From Pseudomonas psychrophila (GTDB taxonomy: Bacteria > Pseudomonadota > Gammaproteobacteria > Pseudomonadales > Pseudomonadaceae), in contig NZ_JYKZ01000001.1 in NCBI RefSeq assembly GCF_001043005.1, forward strand, positions 868,001 through 932,000: a stretch of 64,000 bases of DNA, read 5' to 3'. The notes beneath the pieces are model-generated. The model was not told where the DNA came from, ran no database searches, and saw only the letters and a list, made by a program, of their open reading frames with translations. The stretch's first letter is position 1, and each line of letters opens with the position of its first letter. The translations under genes and the position numbers were made by a program. Shown piece after piece: positions 1 through 10,760 of the stretch.

Positions 1-1036
1 CAGCCAATTCGGCCGCCTCACCGAAAGCACACAGGTACACATCGACCTGACGCGCGATTTCTTCCGGGATTTGCTCAAGGGTTTCGAGCATCAGGATCAA
101 GCGCTCAATGCCCATCGCAAAGCCAACGCCTGAAGTGGGCTTGCCGCCCATTTGCTCGACCAGACCGTCATAACGACCGCCAGCACACACGGTGCCCTGA
201 GCCCCCAATTTATCGGTGACCCATTCGAATACGGTTTTGCTGTAGTAGTCCAGGCCACGAACCAGTTTTGGATTGATCGTGTAAGGAATGCCTGCGGCAT
301 CGAGGCGCGCCTTGAGGCCCTCAAAATGCACACGGGACTCTTCGTCCAGGTAATCAACCAGCTTCGGCGCATCGACCAAAACCGCCTGGGTATCGGCATT
401 TTTGGTGTCAAGGACGCGCAGCGGATTGGATTTCAAGCGACGCTGGCTGTCTTCGTCAAGTTCACTCAGGCGCGAGGACAAGTATTCGACAAGGGCAGCA
501 CGGTAGCGTGCACGGGCTTCACTGGTGCCCAGGCTATTGAGTTCGAGCTTTACCGCATCACGGATACCCAGCTCGCCCCACAGACGCCAGGTCAACACGA
601 TCAGTTCGGCATCGATGTCCGGGCCATCAAGGTTGAACACCTCGACCCCGATCTGATGGAACTGGCGATAACGGCCTTTTTGCGGGCGTTCGTGGCGGAA
701 CATCGGACCGATGTACCACAACTTTTGCACTTGACCACCGCCAGTGAGGCCGTGCTCAAGCACAGCACGCACGCATGCAGCAGTACCTTCAGGGCGCAAG
801 GTCAGCGAATCGCCATTGCGGTCTTCGAAGGTGTACATCTCTTTTTCGACGATGTCGGTCACTTCACCGATCGAGCGTTTGAACAACTCGGTGAATTCGA
901 CGATCGGCATACGAATTTGCTTGTAACCGTAGTTATCCAGCAAACGCGAAACCTTGCTTTCAAAGTAGCGCCACAGGGGCGTCTGCTCCGGCAGAGTGTC
1001 GTTCATGCCACGAATGGCTTGCAAAGACTTGCTCAC
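1..1036 (-). CDS. hisS: Histidyl-tRNA synthetase (3' end cut by window edge)
   Basis: Class II aminoacyl-tRNA synthetase that charges tRNA-His in the cytoplasm. The reading frame runs leftward off the window, so about 345 N-terminal residues of roughly 430 are present. Visible family features are the start [16 protein letters not shown], motif 2 (around [17 protein letters not shown]), and the HisA-type stretches [15 protein letters not shown] and [13 protein letters not shown]. The start is a GTG 22 bp after the ispG stop. ispG lies immediately upstream in the same direction, a pairing standard in Pseudomonas. The anticodon-binding domain is outside the window. Confidence 0.97.
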   Translation of the reverse strand, partial: MSKSLQAIRGMNDTLPEQTPLWRYFESKVSRLLDNYGYKQIRMPIVEFTELFKRSIGEVTDIVEKEMYTFEDRNGDSLTLRPEGTAACVRAVLEHGLTGGGQVQKLWYIGPMFRHERPQKGRYRQFHQIGVEVFNLDGPDIDAELIVLTWRLWGELGIRDAVKLELNSLGTSEARARYRAALVEYLSSRLSELDEDSQRRLKSNPLRVLDTKNADTQAVLVDAPKLVDYLDEESRVHFEGLKARLDAAGIPYTINPKLVRGLDYYSKTVFEWVTDKLGAQGTVCAGGRYDGLVEQMGGKPTSGVGFAMGIERLILMLETLEQIPEEIARQVDVYLCAFGEAAELA

Positions 1037-1058
1037 AATAAATCCTTTATTCGTCTGG

Positions 1059-2168
1059 TTAGCCGCGCGCGATAACTGCAGCGTCAGCTTCGACCTTTTC
1101 GGCCGCCCTCTGCCGGATCAGTCTTTCGAGCTGGTCCACCAGATTATCATTCGTCAGTTTCTGCGACGGCTTGCCGTCGATATAAATCAGGTTTGGCGTA
1201 CCACCGGTGAGCCCCACATGGGCTTCCTTCGCTTCGCCAGGGCCGTTGACCACACAACCGATCACCGCAACATCCAGCGGCACCAGCAGGTCTTCAAGAC
1301 GAACTTCAAGTTCGTTCATGGTTTTCACCACGTCGAAGTTCTGCCGAGAGCAGCTTGGGCACGCGATAAAGTTGATGCCACGCGAGCGCAGATGCAGCGA
1401 CTTGAGGATGTCGTAGCCGACTTTTACTTCCTCAACCGGGTCTGCCGCCAAAGAGATGCGAATGGTATCGCCAATTCCCTCGGCGAGCAGCATACCTAGG
1501 CCCACGGCAGATTTCACTGTGCCTGAACGCAAACCACCGGCTTCGGTGATCCCCAGGTGCAGCGGCTGGACGATTTCCTTGGCCAGCAGACGGTAGGCTT
1601 CAACAGCCATAAACACGTCGGAAGCCTTCACGCTGACCTTGAAGTCCTTGAAATTCAGGCGCTCAAGGTGCTCAACGTGACGCAGTGCCGACTCGACCAA
1701 AGCAGCTGGTGTCGGTTCGCCGTATTTCTTTTGCAGGTCTTTTTCAAGCGATCCGGCGTTAACGCCGATGCGGATCGGAATACCGCGATCCCGTGCGGCA
1801 TCAACTACCGCACGTACACGGTCTTCACGACCGATGTTGCCCGGGTTGATTCGCAGGCAATCCACGCCCAATTCCGCTACGCGCAAGGCGATCCGGTGAT
1901 CGAAGTGGATGTCGGCAACCAATGGCACCTTGACCAGTTGCTTGATCCGGCCAAACGCTTCAGCAGCGTCCATGTCCGGTACGGAAATCCGTACGATATC
2001 AACGCCTGCAGCCTCCAGACGGTTGATTTGGGCAACGGTTGCAGCGACATCATTGGTGTCACTGTTGGTCATGCTCTGTACAGCGATAGGGGCGTCGCCA
2101 CCTACTGGTACATTACCGACCCAGATTTTGCGCGATTCGCGACGTTTGATTGGTGATTCGCCGTGCAT
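1059..2168 (-). CDS. ispG: 4-hydroxy-3-methylbut-2-enyl diphosphate synthase
   Basis: Penultimate enzyme of the MEP isoprenoid pathway. It converts methylerythritol cyclodiphosphate to HMBPP using a [4Fe-4S] cluster. The 369-aa protein has a TIM-barrel N-terminal part (from [17 protein letters not shown]) and a C-terminal cluster domain with the cysteine motif [11 protein letters not shown] (around residue 270) and [13 protein letters not shown]. Length is normal for the family. It starts 3 bp after the rodZ stop, so the two are probably translated from one mRNA, followed by hisS. Confidence 0.97.
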   Translation of the reverse strand: MHGESPIKRRESRKIWVGNVPVGGDAPIAVQSMTNSDTNDVAATVAQINRLEAAGVDIVRISVPDMDAAEAFGRIKQLVKVPLVADIHFDHRIALRVAELGVDCLRINPGNIGREDRVRAVVDAARDRGIPIRIGVNAGSLEKDLQKKYGEPTPAALVESALRHVEHLERLNFKDFKVSVKASDVFMAVEAYRLLAKEIVQPLHLGITEAGGLRSGTVKSAVGLGMLLAEGIGDTIRISLAADPVEEVKVGYDILKSLHLRSRGINFIACPSCSRQNFDVVKTMNELEVRLEDLLVPLDVAVIGCVVNGPGEAKEAHVGLTGGTPNLIYIDGKPSQKLTNDNLVDQLERLIRQRAAEKVEADAAVIARG

Positions 2169-2171
2169 GAC

Positions 2172-3155
2172 TTATTGACCTAACTTCAGGCGAGCAGTCT
2201 CGCCACTGGTGAAAGGAGCCACATCCACAGCCTGACCGTTATAGGTCACCTGTGCGCCACGGGCAAAGCCCAGACGCAGGGTCAGTGGAGGCTTGCCGCT
2301 CACTTCTAGATTTTCGCCTTTGCGCTTCAGGCCACCGAACAGCACTTTACCCGTGGCGTCGGTTACCTGAGTCCAGCAATCAGCGGAGTATTGCACGCCC
2401 ACTTTGCCAGCACCCGCGACCGGCGCAGTAGCCGCCGTTGGAGTAGCGACAGGCGCAACAGCCGGGGCTACTACAGGCGCTACAACAGCAGGCGCAGACG
2501 CCGGAGTTGTGGCATCTGGCGCCGCTGCAGGCACTTGTGACGCCGCCGGCAGTGCCAATGCAGTACTTGCTGCCTGCTCTGGAGCAGATTCAATTACAAC
2601 CGGCGTTTCGCCTTCGGCCTTGGCCTCGGCAACAGCCTGGTCTTCAGGTTCGTCAAGCGGATGGATGCGGGTTGTGCCGTCTGCGCCTTCAACTTCAACG
2701 TGTTCCGGGGTCAAGCCAATCAGGTCCTTGGCACGCATGGACGTTTGATCTTGCCACCAGATGAAACCACCACCGATCACGGCAATCAGCAACAACAGGC
2801 TGACGATACGCAAAATCGTATGGGACACCCGAACCGGCTCTTCTATACGGCCCAGGCTGTGTACATTGCTGCCGTTGGCGTCAGTGCCGGTATAAAGGTC
2901 AAAGTCGCGCACCAGGCTGGCCTGATCCATGCCCAGCAATTTGGCATAGGTCCTGATGTAGCCGCGAGCAAAGGTATGCCCTGGCAGCTTGTCGAACGCC
3001 CCCGTTTCAAGGTTGCTCAATGAGCTGGCCGTGAGATTGAGTTTCAAGGCGACTTCAGCCAGCGTCCATCCATTGTTTTCACGGGCTTGACGCAGAGTCT
3101 CACCGGGATTGACACGAGTCGCTGCTAGAACTTCGGGTTGCGCCGCTTTCATCAT
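2172..3155 (-). CDS. rodZ: RodZ-like cytoskeletal HTH/transmembrane protein
   Basis: Bitopic inner-membrane protein that links the MreB cytoskeleton to cell-wall synthesis. Order of parts in 327 aa: a Xre-like helix-turn-helix (about residues 17-80, GETLRQARENNGWTLAEVAL), one transmembrane helix (about 113-135, ILRIVSLLLLIAVIGG), a long Ala/Pro/Thr/Val-rich periplasmic linker, and a C-terminal DUF4115-type beta domain (SADCWTQVTDATGKVLFGG). Its start overlaps the pilF stop by 4 bp (ATGA), and ispG follows after 3 bp. The linker is highly repetitive and likely variable between strains. Confidence 0.94.
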   Translation of the reverse strand: MMKAAQPEVLAATRVNPGETLRQARENNGWTLAEVALKLNLTASSLSNLETGAFDKLPGHTFARGYIRTYAKLLGMDQASLVRDFDLYTGTDANGSNVHSLGRIEEPVRVSHTILRIVSLLLLIAVIGGGFIWWQDQTSMRAKDLIGLTPEHVEVEGADGTTRIHPLDEPEDQAVAEAKAEGETPVVIESAPEQAASTALALPAASQVPAAAPDATTPASAPAVVAPVVAPAVAPVATPTAATAPVAGAGKVGVQYSADCWTQVTDATGKVLFGGLKRKGENLEVSGKPPLTLRLGFARGAQVTYNGQAVDVAPFTSGETARLKLGQ

Positions 3156-3910
3156 TGCTCCGACAGGTATTGCTGATATTCCGGCGTGCCGGGATAGAGT
3201 CGTTTTAGTTGCTGGCCATGGTTGGCAGTTGGGGTGCGGTCGTCGAAAACAGTCGCCAGTCGCGCACCGAGCAATAGACTACGTGCATTTTGCCCGCTAA
3301 GCAGGCTAAAACGTTCGTAAAAGTCACGTGCTGATACATATTGCTTGTCTTGATATGACATCTGAGCCATTTCGAGCAACGCCCGCGGTTGCCGAGGGTT
3401 CAGACGCAGGGCTTTTTCAAGCTCCTGACGGCCTCTTTCGCGCTCCCCCAACTCAAGCGACGTTATACCCAGGTTCTCAAAAATACGGGAACGCTCCGGA
3501 TAGAGGTTATCAGCCGCAGCTTTTTGAAATTGGGCACTGGCTTCCTGATAACGCTGACGCTCGAACAGGAAACTGCCATAGTTATTGAGGATTCGCGCAT
3601 CGCCCGGCCGCCCGCTTAATGCGGTTCTGAATGCCTTCTCTGCCAGTTCGTACTCCATTTCGGACTGAAACACCAATGCCAGCGCGGCGTTGGTGTCCGG
3701 GTCCGCCTCGTCGAGCTCAAGGGCTTTGCGCAAAGGAATTTTAGCCTGCTCGACCATTCCCTGCTGCAAATACCCCAACCCGAGCTGAACATAGGCCTGA
3801 CGCGCCTCGTTACGCCCTTTGTCGCCCTGCATCGAGACTGAATCGCCCGACGATACGCAGCCAGCCAAAGAGCTGACCAACACGACGGAGAGCGCGGCGC
3901 GCAGGATCAT
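3152..3910 (-). CDS. pilF: Type IV pilus pilotin lipoprotein (PilF/PilW)
   Basis: Outer-membrane lipoprotein that assists assembly of the PilQ secretin of type IV pili. The 252-aa product begins with a lipoprotein signal peptide ending in the lipobox SLAGC (Cys about residue 17). It then consists of tandem TPR helices (YVQLGLGYLQQGMVEQA; NTNAALALVFQ; NNYGSFLFERQRYQEA; LGITSLELGERERG; LLEMAQMSYQDKQY). Length equals the P. aeruginosa PilF length as I remember it. It lies between rlmN and rodZ in the same orientation, the usual Pseudomonas position. Confidence 0.94.
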   Translation of the reverse strand: MILRAALSVVLVSSLAGCVSSGDSVSMQGDKGRNEARQAYVQLGLGYLQQGMVEQAKIPLRKALELDEADPDTNAALALVFQSEMEYELAEKAFRTALSGRPGDARILNNYGSFLFERQRYQEASAQFQKAAADNLYPERSRIFENLGITSLELGERERGRQELEKALRLNPRQPRALLEMAQMSYQDKQYVSARDFYERFSLLSGQNARSLLLGARLATVFDDRTPTANHGQQLKRLYPGTPEYQQYLSEQ

Positions 3911-3922
3911 GGATGTCCTCTC

Positions 3923-5071
3923 TCAGGATGCAGAGGCAGCGCTTTGCGCTGATTCGTCATCGGCGTTGAGTTCGCGAGCCGCGATAAGGCGCGAACTACG
4001 GCGTGTACGGTCATTGACCTGCCCCACCAGCTGCCCGCACGCCGCGTCGATGTCTTCGCCGCGAGTGGTGCGAACGGTCACGTTGTAACCGGCTTGCTGC
4101 AGCAGCTCCTGGAAACGGCGAATGGCATTGTTGCTTGGACGCTCATAGCCAGAATGCGGGAACGGGTTAAACGGGATCAGGTTGATCTTGCACGGAGTGT
4201 CCTTGAGCAACTCGATCATTTCGCGGGCGTGATCAACATGGTCGTTCACATCCTTGAGCAGGGTGTACTCAACGGTCAGCACACGCTTTTCGCCCAGGGT
4301 CGACATATAGCGACGGCAAGACTCAAGCAGCATCTGGAGCGGGTACTTCTTGTTGATCGGCACCAATTGACTGCGCAATTCGTCATTGGGTGCGTGCAGC
4401 GACAATGCCAGGGAAACGTCGATGTGCTTGGCCAGCTCATCGATCATCGGCACCACGCCCGAGGTAGACAGGGTCACCCGACGCTTGGAGATGCCATAGC
4501 CCAGGTCATCCATCATCAGATGCATGGCGGAGATGACGTTGTCGAAGTTCAGCAGCGGCTCACCCATGCCCATCATCACCACGTTGGTGATGGCGCGGTC
4601 GATGGTTGCCGGGACGCTGCCAAAGGATTTGTTGGCAATCCACACCTGGCCAATGACTTCGGCGGCGGTGAGGTTGCTATTGAAGCCTTGCTTGCCTGTG
4701 GAGCAAAAACTGCAGTCCAGGGCACAGCCAGCCTGGGACGAAACGCACAATGTGCCACGTTTGCCCGAGGGAATATAAACGGTCTCGACGCAGCTGCCGG
4801 ACTCTACACGTACCACCCACTTACGGGTGCCGTCGGTAGAAATGTCCTCGCTGACGACTTCAGGTCCACGAACCTCAGCAATGGCCTTGAGCTTGTCGCG
4901 CAAGGCCTTGCTGACGTTAGTCATGGCGTCGAAATCATCGACGCCAAAGTGGTGAATCCACTTCATGACCTGACCGGCACGGAAACGCTTCTCCCCGATT
5001 GAGTCGAAGAATTTCTCCATTTCCGGCTGAGTCAGTCCCAGCAGGTTGGTTTTGCCAGTCGTTGCAATCAT
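3923..5071 (-). CDS. rlmN: 23S rRNA (A2503-C2)/tRNA (A37-C2) methyltransferase RlmN
   Basis: Radical-SAM enzyme that methylates C2 of A2503 in 23S rRNA and A37 in some tRNAs. The [4Fe-4S] motif CALDCSFC is followed by STGKQGFN, then the long radical-SAM barrel. A conserved cysteine near the C-terminus ([13 protein letters not shown]) fits the mechanistic Cys. I place the start at the ATG at 5071 (382 aa), preceded by GAGG with 8-nt spacing. A GTG six codons upstream would lengthen it but has no better ribosome site. It is followed by pilF after 12 bp. Confidence 0.96.
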   Translation of the reverse strand: MIATTGKTNLLGLTQPEMEKFFDSIGEKRFRAGQVMKWIHHFGVDDFDAMTNVSKALRDKLKAIAEVRGPEVVSEDISTDGTRKWVVRVESGSCVETVYIPSGKRGTLCVSSQAGCALDCSFCSTGKQGFNSNLTAAEVIGQVWIANKSFGSVPATIDRAITNVVMMGMGEPLLNFDNVISAMHLMMDDLGYGISKRRVTLSTSGVVPMIDELAKHIDVSLALSLHAPNDELRSQLVPINKKYPLQMLLESCRRYMSTLGEKRVLTVEYTLLKDVNDHVDHAREMIELLKDTPCKINLIPFNPFPHSGYERPSNNAIRRFQELLQQAGYNVTVRTTRGEDIDAACGQLVGQVNDRTRRSSRLIAARELNADDESAQSAASAS

Positions 5072-5099
5072 GTCTTCACCCTCACTCACAAGCCAATAC

Positions 5100-5525
5100 T
5101 TAGCGAGTGGTTACTTCAGTAGCTGCGAAAAAGTACGAGATTTCACGAGCTGCAGCTGCTTCAGAGTCGGAACCGTGAACAGCGTTAGCGTCGATGGATT
5201 CAGCGAAATCAGCACGGATAGTGCCGGCAGCTGCTTCTTTAGGGTTGGTAGCGCCCATCAGCTCACGGTTCAGAGCGATAGCGTTTTCGCCTTCCAGAAC
5301 CTGAACAACAACAGGACCGGAGATCATGAAAGCAACCAGGTCGCCGAAGAAGCCACGAGCGCTGTGCTCAGCGTAGAAGCCTTCAGCTTCGGCTTTGGAC
5401 AGTTGCTTCAGTTTGGAAGCTACAACCTTCAGGCCGGCTTTTTCAAAACGAGTGGTGATCTCGCCGATAACGTTTTTTGCAACAGCGTCAGGCTTGATGA
5501 TGGAGAAAGTGCGTTGAACAGCCAT
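5100..5525 (-). CDS. ndk: Nucleoside diphosphate kinase
   Basis: Transfers the gamma-phosphate from ATP to nucleoside diphosphates through a phospho-histidine, balancing (d)NTP pools. The 141-aa protein begins [15 protein letters not shown] and contains the active-site segment [17 protein letters not shown] with the catalytic His. Length is typical of bacterial Ndk. It lies between the isc operon terminator and rlmN, the conserved Pseudomonas order. Confidence 0.97.
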   Translation of the reverse strand: MAVQRTFSIIKPDAVAKNVIGEITTRFEKAGLKVVASKLKQLSKAEAEGFYAEHSARGFFGDLVAFMISGPVVVQVLEGENAIALNRELMGATNPKEAAAGTIRADFAESIDANAVHGSDSEAAAAREISYFFAATEVTTR

Positions 5526-5553
5526 GGTGTAACTCCAGAAACAGTGATTTAAG

Positions 5554-5586
5554 CGAAAAATTAAACCCGCGAATTATACGCGGGTT
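5554..5586 (-). terminator. Rho-independent terminator after the isc operon
   Basis: A perfect 8-bp stem AACCCGCG/CGCGGGTT (5564-5571 with 5579-5586, 7-nt loop) is followed on the minus strand by a U-rich run (TTTAATTTTT). It lies 34 bp beyond the iscX stop and upstream of ndk, so it should end isc-hsc-fdx-iscX transcription. Confidence 0.8.
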
Positions 5587-5619
5587 CTTGGGTATTTCAT
5601 AATTACGTCGATTACAAGC

Positions 5620-5820
5620 TTAGTCGGCTTCTTCGATCCACAAACCCTGAATGGCTTCGAGAACCTTCTCGCCGCCACGATCAGGGATGTCATCGAACTC
5701 AGGGAGCGCCATGACCAGATTACGCAGCGTGACGAAATTCACCGAAAGCGGATCGACGTCCGGGTGAGCTTCAGCCAGCTGGATTGCGATTTCCTGCACA
5801 TCAACCCATTTAAGGCTCAT
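5620..5820 (-). CDS. iscX: Fe-S assembly protein IscX
   Basis: Small acidic protein (66 aa) that binds IscS and modulates Fe-S assembly, possibly as an iron-dependent regulator. The sequence MSLKWVDVQEIAIQLAEAHP with downstream DPLSVNFVTLRNLV and a C-terminal acidic tail is characteristic, as is its place as last gene of the isc cluster. It starts 12 bp after fdx. Confidence 0.95.
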   Translation of the reverse strand: MSLKWVDVQEIAIQLAEAHPDVDPLSVNFVTLRNLVMALPEFDDIPDRGGEKVLEAIQGLWIEEAD

Positions 5821-5832
5821 GACAACTCCTTA

Positions 5833-6174
5833 TCAGTGCGGCGCTTCGGCAGCATGGTTGAGCGAATACTTCGGAATCTCGACAGTGATGTCTTCGGTGC
5901 CGACACGAGCCTGACAGCTCAGGCGTGAAGTGGCTTCCAGGCCCCAGGCCCTGTCAAGATAGTCTTCCTCCAGTTCGTCAGCTTCGTTCAGCGAGTCAAA
6001 ACCCTCGCGAATCACGCAGTGACACGTGGTGCAGGCGCAGACGCCACCGCAGGCACTTTCGATTTCGATGTGATTTTCGTGGGCCACTTCGAGAAGGGTC
6101 TTGCCGGTCTCAGCCTCTACAACCATACCGTCCGGGCAATGCTCGGCGTGTGGCAGAAAAATGATCTGCGGCAT
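5833..6174 (-). CDS. fdx: ISC-type [2Fe-2S] ferredoxin
   Basis: Adrenodoxin-like electron carrier that supplies electrons for cluster assembly on IscU. The 113-aa protein has the cluster-binding cysteines in ACGGVCACTTCHC and a last ligand in LSCQARVG. The N-terminus MPQIIFLPHAEHCPDG is typical of the Fdx of this operon. It lies 3 bp downstream of hscA and upstream of iscX. Confidence 0.97.
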   Translation of the reverse strand: MPQIIFLPHAEHCPDGMVVEAETGKTLLEVAHENHIEIESACGGVCACTTCHCVIREGFDSLNEADELEEDYLDRAWGLEATSRLSCQARVGTEDITVEIPKYSLNHAAEAPH

Positions 6175-6177
6175 CAG

Positions 6178-8040
6178 TTATTCCTCGATTTCATTCAGGT
6201 TGCGACCCGCCAGGGCGGCCTTGACGGTCAAGTCCATGCGGCGAGCAGCAAAGGCATCAGTCACTTGCGACAGACGCTTGGTCTGCTGCTCGATGGCGTA
6301 ACCATCGGTGCCTTTTAACAATTCGGACAGTTCCTGCATTTGCAGCTCAATCACCATGCGTTCTTCAGCATCCAGCAAGCGCTCGCCGTCGACTTCAAGG
6401 GCCGCTTGCACAGCCTCGATCAGGCGCTGGGCATCTACCTGCTGCTCACGCAACACGCGGGCAACCTTGTCATCGCCGGCGTACTGGAACGAATCCTTGA
6501 GCATTTTGGCTATTTCGCCGTCGGTCAGGCCGTACGAGGGCTTGACCTGAATATTGGCTTCAACGCCTGAGCCCAGTTCGCGAGCCGTCACACTGAGCAA
6601 ACCATCGGCATCCACCTGGAAGGTCACGCGAATTTTCGCAGCACCGGCAACCATCGGCGGAATACCGCGCAGCTCAAAGCGCGCAAGAGAACGGCAATCG
6701 CTGATCAGTTCGCGCTCACCCTGCAGCACATGAACCATCATGGCTGTCTGGCCGTCTTTGTAGGTGGTGAAATCCTGAGCACGGGCCACCGGAATCGTGG
6801 TGTTGCGCGGAATGACCTTTTCCATCAGCCCACCCATGGTCTCAAGACCCAGGGACAACGGAATCACGTCAAGCAGCAGCAATTCGTCACCGTCACGCTT
6901 GTTCCCAGCCAAGGTATCCGCCTGAATCGCTGCACCAATGGCGACCACTTGATCAGGGTCGATATCGGTCAGGGGCTGGCGACCAAACATCTCGGCGACG
7001 GCTTCGCGCACACGGGGCACACGGGTAGAACCACCCACCATGACCACTGCCTGAACGTCTTCAACTTCGATATTGGCGTCGCGTACCGCACGGCGGCAAG
7101 CCTTCAGGCTGCGCGCAACCATGGGCTCGATCATTGCTTCAAAGGCTTCGCGGGTCAGCTCTGAATGCCAGTCACCGAAGGCAACAGCTACAGAGGACGC
7201 ATCGGTCAGCGCTTCTTTGGCGGCACAGGCTGCCTGCAACAAGGTGCGCTGCGTGCCCGGATCGAGGTCAGCAGACAAGCCGGCCTGTTCGATCATCCAG
7301 CTGGCAATCGCATGATCGAAGTCATCGCCGCCCAGCGCGCTGTCGCCGCCAGTGGCCAATACTTCAAACACACCACCGGTCAGGCGCAAAATCGAAATAT
7401 CGAACGTGCCCCCGCCCAGGTCGTAGATAGCCACAACGCCTTCTGCAGACTGATCCAGACCGTAAGCCACTGCAGCAGCGGTTGGCTCATTGAGCAAACG
7501 CAACACATTGAGGCCAGCCAGTTTGGCAGCATCTTTAGTGGCTTGACGCTGAGCGTCATCGAAATAGGCCGGAACGGTAATCACCGCACCTACCAACTCG
7601 CCACCCAGGGTCTTTTCGGCCCGCTCGCGCAGCACTTTGAGGATTTCAGCAGACACTTCCACCGGGCTTTTCGGGCCTTGCACAGTGTCGATGAACGGCA
7701 TGTGCGACTCACCACCTACAAAGTGGTAAGGCAGTTGCTCACCCAATTGCTTGACGTCGGAAAGACCACGACCCATCAATCGTTTGACCGACAGCACGGT
7801 GTTGAAAGGATCGCTGGAAGCAGCCAGACGCGCCGATTCACCTACCTCGACGCGATCAGCGTGATAGCGAACGGCAGACGGCAAAATAACGCTGCCATTT
7901 GCGTCAGCCAAAGGCTCGGAAAGACCGCTGCGCAATGCAGCGACCAACGAATTGGTAGTGCCCAAGTCAATCCCCACAGCCAGACGTCGCTGGTGCGGTT
8001 GAGGACTTTGGCCGGGTTCGGCGATCTGCAGTAGGGCCAT
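6178..8040 (-). CDS. hscA: Fe-S protein assembly chaperone HscA
   Basis: Specialised Hsp70 ATPase that acts with HscB to transfer clusters from IscU, recognising its LPPVK motif. The 620-aa protein has the Hsp70 signatures [26 protein letters not shown] and [16 protein letters not shown], and [12 protein letters not shown]. The substrate-binding domain follows after about residue 390. Length matches HscA rather than DnaK (about 640). It is encoded 50 bp after hscB. Confidence 0.97.
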   Translation of the reverse strand: MALLQIAEPGQSPQPHQRRLAVGIDLGTTNSLVAALRSGLSEPLADANGSVILPSAVRYHADRVEVGESARLAASSDPFNTVLSVKRLMGRGLSDVKQLGEQLPYHFVGGESHMPFIDTVQGPKSPVEVSAEILKVLRERAEKTLGGELVGAVITVPAYFDDAQRQATKDAAKLAGLNVLRLLNEPTAAAVAYGLDQSAEGVVAIYDLGGGTFDISILRLTGGVFEVLATGGDSALGGDDFDHAIASWMIEQAGLSADLDPGTQRTLLQAACAAKEALTDASSVAVAFGDWHSELTREAFEAMIEPMVARSLKACRRAVRDANIEVEDVQAVVMVGGSTRVPRVREAVAEMFGRQPLTDIDPDQVVAIGAAIQADTLAGNKRDGDELLLLDVIPLSLGLETMGGLMEKVIPRNTTIPVARAQDFTTYKDGQTAMMVHVLQGERELISDCRSLARFELRGIPPMVAGAAKIRVTFQVDADGLLSVTARELGSGVEANIQVKPSYGLTDGEIAKMLKDSFQYAGDDKVARVLREQQVDAQRLIEAVQAALEVDGERLLDAEERMVIELQMQELSELLKGTDGYAIEQQTKRLSQVTDAFAARRMDLTVKAALAGRNLNEIEE

Positions 8041-8090
8041 CGTAATCAGGACTTATCTGTAATCAGGCGTGCAACCAGGGAAGCACGGGG

Positions 8091-8612
8091 TTAATCGTCG
8101 AGGCGCTCTTCTAACTGGCGCACTTCGTAAGAGAGCTTGTCGAGGAACTGCATGCGCCGCATCAGGCGTTCGGCCTGTTCGCGTTGCGCAGCGTTGTCCC
8201 AACAAGCAGCGAAGCTGTCGTTCAATTCGCTCTGAGCGACTTTCAGTCGACGCTTGAATGCTTCTATACCGGCCATATCGGCGCTGTCATGCAAATCTTC
8301 AAGCTCTTCGCGCCACTGCATCTGCTGCATCAGAAACTCGGGATCGTGCACTGTGACTTCCAGCGGCAACTCACCACCCTGCAACGCAAGCAGATAACGC
8401 GCACGCTTGGGAGGGTTTTTCAGGGTCTGGTAAGCCTCATTGAGGCTGGCGGACTGCTCCAGCGCCAGACGTTGCTCGCGCTCGGAAGCATCGGCAAATC
8501 GATCCGGGTGAACACCGCGCGCCAACTCTCGATAACGCACAGCCAGCTGATCGAGATCAAGATTGAAACTCGGCTGCAGCTCAAACAAAGCAAAATGACA
8601 AGGAGTACCCAC
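8091..8612 (-). CDS. hscB: Fe-S co-chaperone HscB (J-protein)
   Basis: J-domain protein that delivers IscU to HscA and stimulates its ATPase. It contains the J-domain HPD tripeptide ([12 protein letters not shown]) and a C-terminal three-helix IscU-binding domain. I choose the GTG start at 8612 (173 aa, [14 protein letters not shown]), which has an AGG ribosome site 6-7 nt upstream and fits the family N-terminus. A 13-codon longer frame would overlap iscA and is less likely. It lies 8 bp after iscA. Confidence 0.95.
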   Translation of the reverse strand: MGTPCHFALFELQPSFNLDLDQLAVRYRELARGVHPDRFADASEREQRLALEQSASLNEAYQTLKNPPKRARYLLALQGGELPLEVTVHDPEFLMQQMQWREELEDLHDSADMAGIEAFKRRLKVAQSELNDSFAACWDNAAQREQAERLMRRMQFLDKLSYEVRQLEERLDD

Positions 8613-8620
8613 GACTAGCC

Positions 8621-8944
8621 TCAGATGTTGAAGCTTTCGCCGCAGCCACATTCACCGCGCACGTTAGGGTTATTGAACTTGAAGCCCTCATTCAGGCCTT
8701 CCTTGACGAAGTCCAGCTCGGTACCGTCGAGGTAGGTCAGGCTTTTCGGATCAATGATCACTTTTTCGCCATGGGTTTCGAAGACCTGGTCTTCTTCGCC
8801 CACTTCGTCGACAAACTCCAGCACATAGGCAAGACCGGAACAGCCTGTAGTGCGAACACCCAGACGAATCCCCTCACCTTTGCCGCGCCCATCAAGGGAG
8901 CGGCGAATGTGTCGAGCTGCCGCTTCTGTCATGCTGATAGCCAT
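8621..8944 (-). CDS. iscA: A-type Fe-S carrier IscA
   Basis: A-type carrier that accepts clusters and passes them to apo-targets. The 107-aa protein keeps the three conserved cysteines, one in [13 protein letters not shown] and two in GECGCGESF at the C-terminus. It is fourth in the operon, after iscU. Confidence 0.97.
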   Translation of the reverse strand: MAISMTEAAARHIRRSLDGRGKGEGIRLGVRTTGCSGLAYVLEFVDEVGEEDQVFETHGEKVIIDPKSLTYLDGTELDFVKEGLNEGFKFNNPNVRGECGCGESFNI

Positions 8945-9012
8945 CGTGACTCCTTACCTTTTGCCAGTTTCTTCACCTCGCCCGCGCCTTTAACAGGCGC
9001 ACGCAGCGAGGA

Positions 9013-9399
9013 TCAGATCAAACCTTTCTTCTGCTTGTAATCGCGAACAGCGGCCTTGATGGCGTCTTCAGCGAGTACGGAGCAGTGAATTTTTACCGGC
9101 GGCAAAGCCAGTTCTTCGGCCAGCTGAGTGTTCTTGATGGTCTCTGCTTCGTCCAGAGTCTTGCCTTTCATCCACTCGGTTGCCAGGGAGCTGGAAGCGA
9201 TTGCCGAACCACAACCATAGGTCTTGAACTTGGCATCTTCAATAATGCCCTGCTCGTTAACCTTGATCTGCAAACGCATCACGTCGCCGCATGCCGGGGC
9301 GCCGACCATGCCAGTGCCAACATCCGGGTCTTCCGCGTCCATCTTGCCGACGTTGCGCGGGTTCTCGTAGTGGTCAATGACCTTTTCGCTGTAAGCCAT
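9013..9399 (-). CDS. iscU: Fe-S cluster scaffold IscU
   Basis: Scaffold on which [2Fe-2S] clusters are built from IscS-derived sulfur. All three ligand cysteines are visible (GAPACGDVMRLQ, TYGCGSAIASSS, KIHCSVLAED) together with the HscA recognition motif LPPVK. I take the start as the ATG at 9399 (128 aa, MAYSEKVIDHYENP), the family N-terminus. An in-frame ATG five codons upstream is an alternative. Confidence 0.97.
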   Translation of the reverse strand: MAYSEKVIDHYENPRNVGKMDAEDPDVGTGMVGAPACGDVMRLQIKVNEQGIIEDAKFKTYGCGSAIASSSLATEWMKGKTLDEAETIKNTQLAEELALPPVKIHCSVLAEDAIKAAVRDYKQKKGLI

Positions 9400-9434
9400 G
9401 GTACTAATCCTCACTCATCAGAGAGTCGCTCTTG

Positions 9435-9475
9435 AGACGCTGTAAATGCTGCTGTTCGCTGCGCTTACAGCGTCT
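9435..9475 (-). other. Stem-loop in the iscS-iscU spacer
   Basis: A perfect 11-bp inverted repeat (AGACGCTGTAA at 9435-9445, TTACAGCGTCT at 9465-9475, 19-nt loop) lies between the iscS stop and the iscU ribosome site. There is no U-run, so it is not a standard terminator. It would form an mRNA hairpin that could set the ratio of IscRS to IscUA products. Confidence 0.6.
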
Positions 9476-9496
9476 ACTTTACGGCGACTTAAATTG

Positions 9497-10711
9497 TTAG
9501 TGCGCCGCCCATTCGATTTTCGAAATGTCGATGCCGTCTTTGTACATGTCCCACAGCGGCGACAGGGCGCGCAGCTTGGTAACAGCCTCGCAAACCTTCT
9601 GCGCGGCGTAATCGATTTCTTCTTCGGTGGTGAAACGACCGAACGTGAAACGTATCGAGCTGTGTGCCAACTCGTCATTGCGGCCCAGGGCACGCAATAC
9701 GTAGGACGGCTCAAGGGAAGCGGAAGTACAGGCCGAACCGGACGACACAGCCAGATCCTTGAGCGCCATGATCAGCGACTCGCCTTCAACATAGTTGAAG
9801 CTCAGGTTCAGGTTGTGAGGGACGCGGTGGACCATGCTGCCGTTTACGTACAGTTCTTCAAGGTGTTCAACCTGCTTGAAGAAACGGTCGCTCAACGCCT
9901 TGATACGGATGTTTTCGGCCGCCATTTCTTCTTTGGCGATCTGGAACGCTTCGCCCATGCCCACGATCTGGTGGGTGGCCAAGGTGCCCGAACGCATGCC
10001 ACGCTCGTGACCGCCGCCGTGCATGGCAGCTTCAATACGCACACGAGGCTTGCGGCTTACGTACAGCGCGCCAATGCCTTTAGGGCCGTAAGTTTTGTGC
10101 GCCGAGAACGACATCATGTCGACTTTCAGCTTGGCCAGGTCGATTTCAACCTTGCCGGTGGACTGTGCAGCATCAACGTGGAACAACACGCCGCGCGAGC
10201 GAGTCAGCTCACCAATGGCAGCGATGTCGTTGATGGTGCCGATCTCGTTGTTCACGTGCATGATCGAAACCAGAATGGTGTCGTCGCGCATGGCCGCTTC
10301 AACCATGGCAGGAGTGACCAGACCATCGGTACCCGGCTCGATGTAGGTCACTTCAAAGCCTTCACGCTCCAGCTGACGCATGGTGTCGAGAACGGCCTTG
10401 TGTTCAATCTTGTCGGTGATCAGGTGCTTGCCTTTGGTGGCATAGAAATGCGCAGCACCCTTGATTGCCAGGTTGTTGGCCTCGGTCGCACCGGAGGTCC
10501 AGACAATTTCACGCGGATCAGCATTGACCAGATCAGCAACCTGGCGACGACCGTTCTCGACCGCTTCTTCAGCTTTCCAGCCAAATACGTGGGAACGCGA
10601 AGCCGGGTTACCGAAGTTTCCGTCAACCAGCAAGCAATCGCTCATTTTTTGAGCAACACGCGGATCAACCGGGGTGGTGGCTGAGTAATCAAGGTAAATT
10701 GGCAATTTCAT
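9497..10711 (-). CDS. iscS: Cysteine desulfurase IscS
   Basis: PLP enzyme that releases sulfur from L-cysteine as a persulfide for Fe-S clusters and tRNA thiolation. The 404-aa protein has the PLP lysine in [17 protein letters not shown] and the flexible-loop catalytic Cys in [17 protein letters not shown]. The N-terminus [16 protein letters not shown] is typical. It lies second in the operon after iscR, with a 49-bp gap. Confidence 0.98.
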   Translation of the reverse strand: MKLPIYLDYSATTPVDPRVAQKMSDCLLVDGNFGNPASRSHVFGWKAEEAVENGRRQVADLVNADPREIVWTSGATEANNLAIKGAAHFYATKGKHLITDKIEHKAVLDTMRQLEREGFEVTYIEPGTDGLVTPAMVEAAMRDDTILVSIMHVNNEIGTINDIAAIGELTRSRGVLFHVDAAQSTGKVEIDLAKLKVDMMSFSAHKTYGPKGIGALYVSRKPRVRIEAAMHGGGHERGMRSGTLATHQIVGMGEAFQIAKEEMAAENIRIKALSDRFFKQVEHLEELYVNGSMVHRVPHNLNLSFNYVEGESLIMALKDLAVSSGSACTSASLEPSYVLRALGRNDELAHSSIRFTFGRFTTEEEIDYAAQKVCEAVTKLRALSPLWDMYKDGIDISKIEWAAH

Positions 10712-10760
10712 GGACTATCTCCTAAATCAGGCTGGCTGGCGCACCGTCGTTTTTATGCAG

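Noticed and set aside
152..1075. Plus-strand frame (307 aa) opposite hisS
   Set aside because: Shadow of hisS; composition is the mirror of the real gene and no signature is seen.
8091..8651. Longer HscB starting 13 codons upstream
   Set aside because: It would overlap iscA and add residues not found in the family; the GTG at 8612 has a suitable ribosome site.
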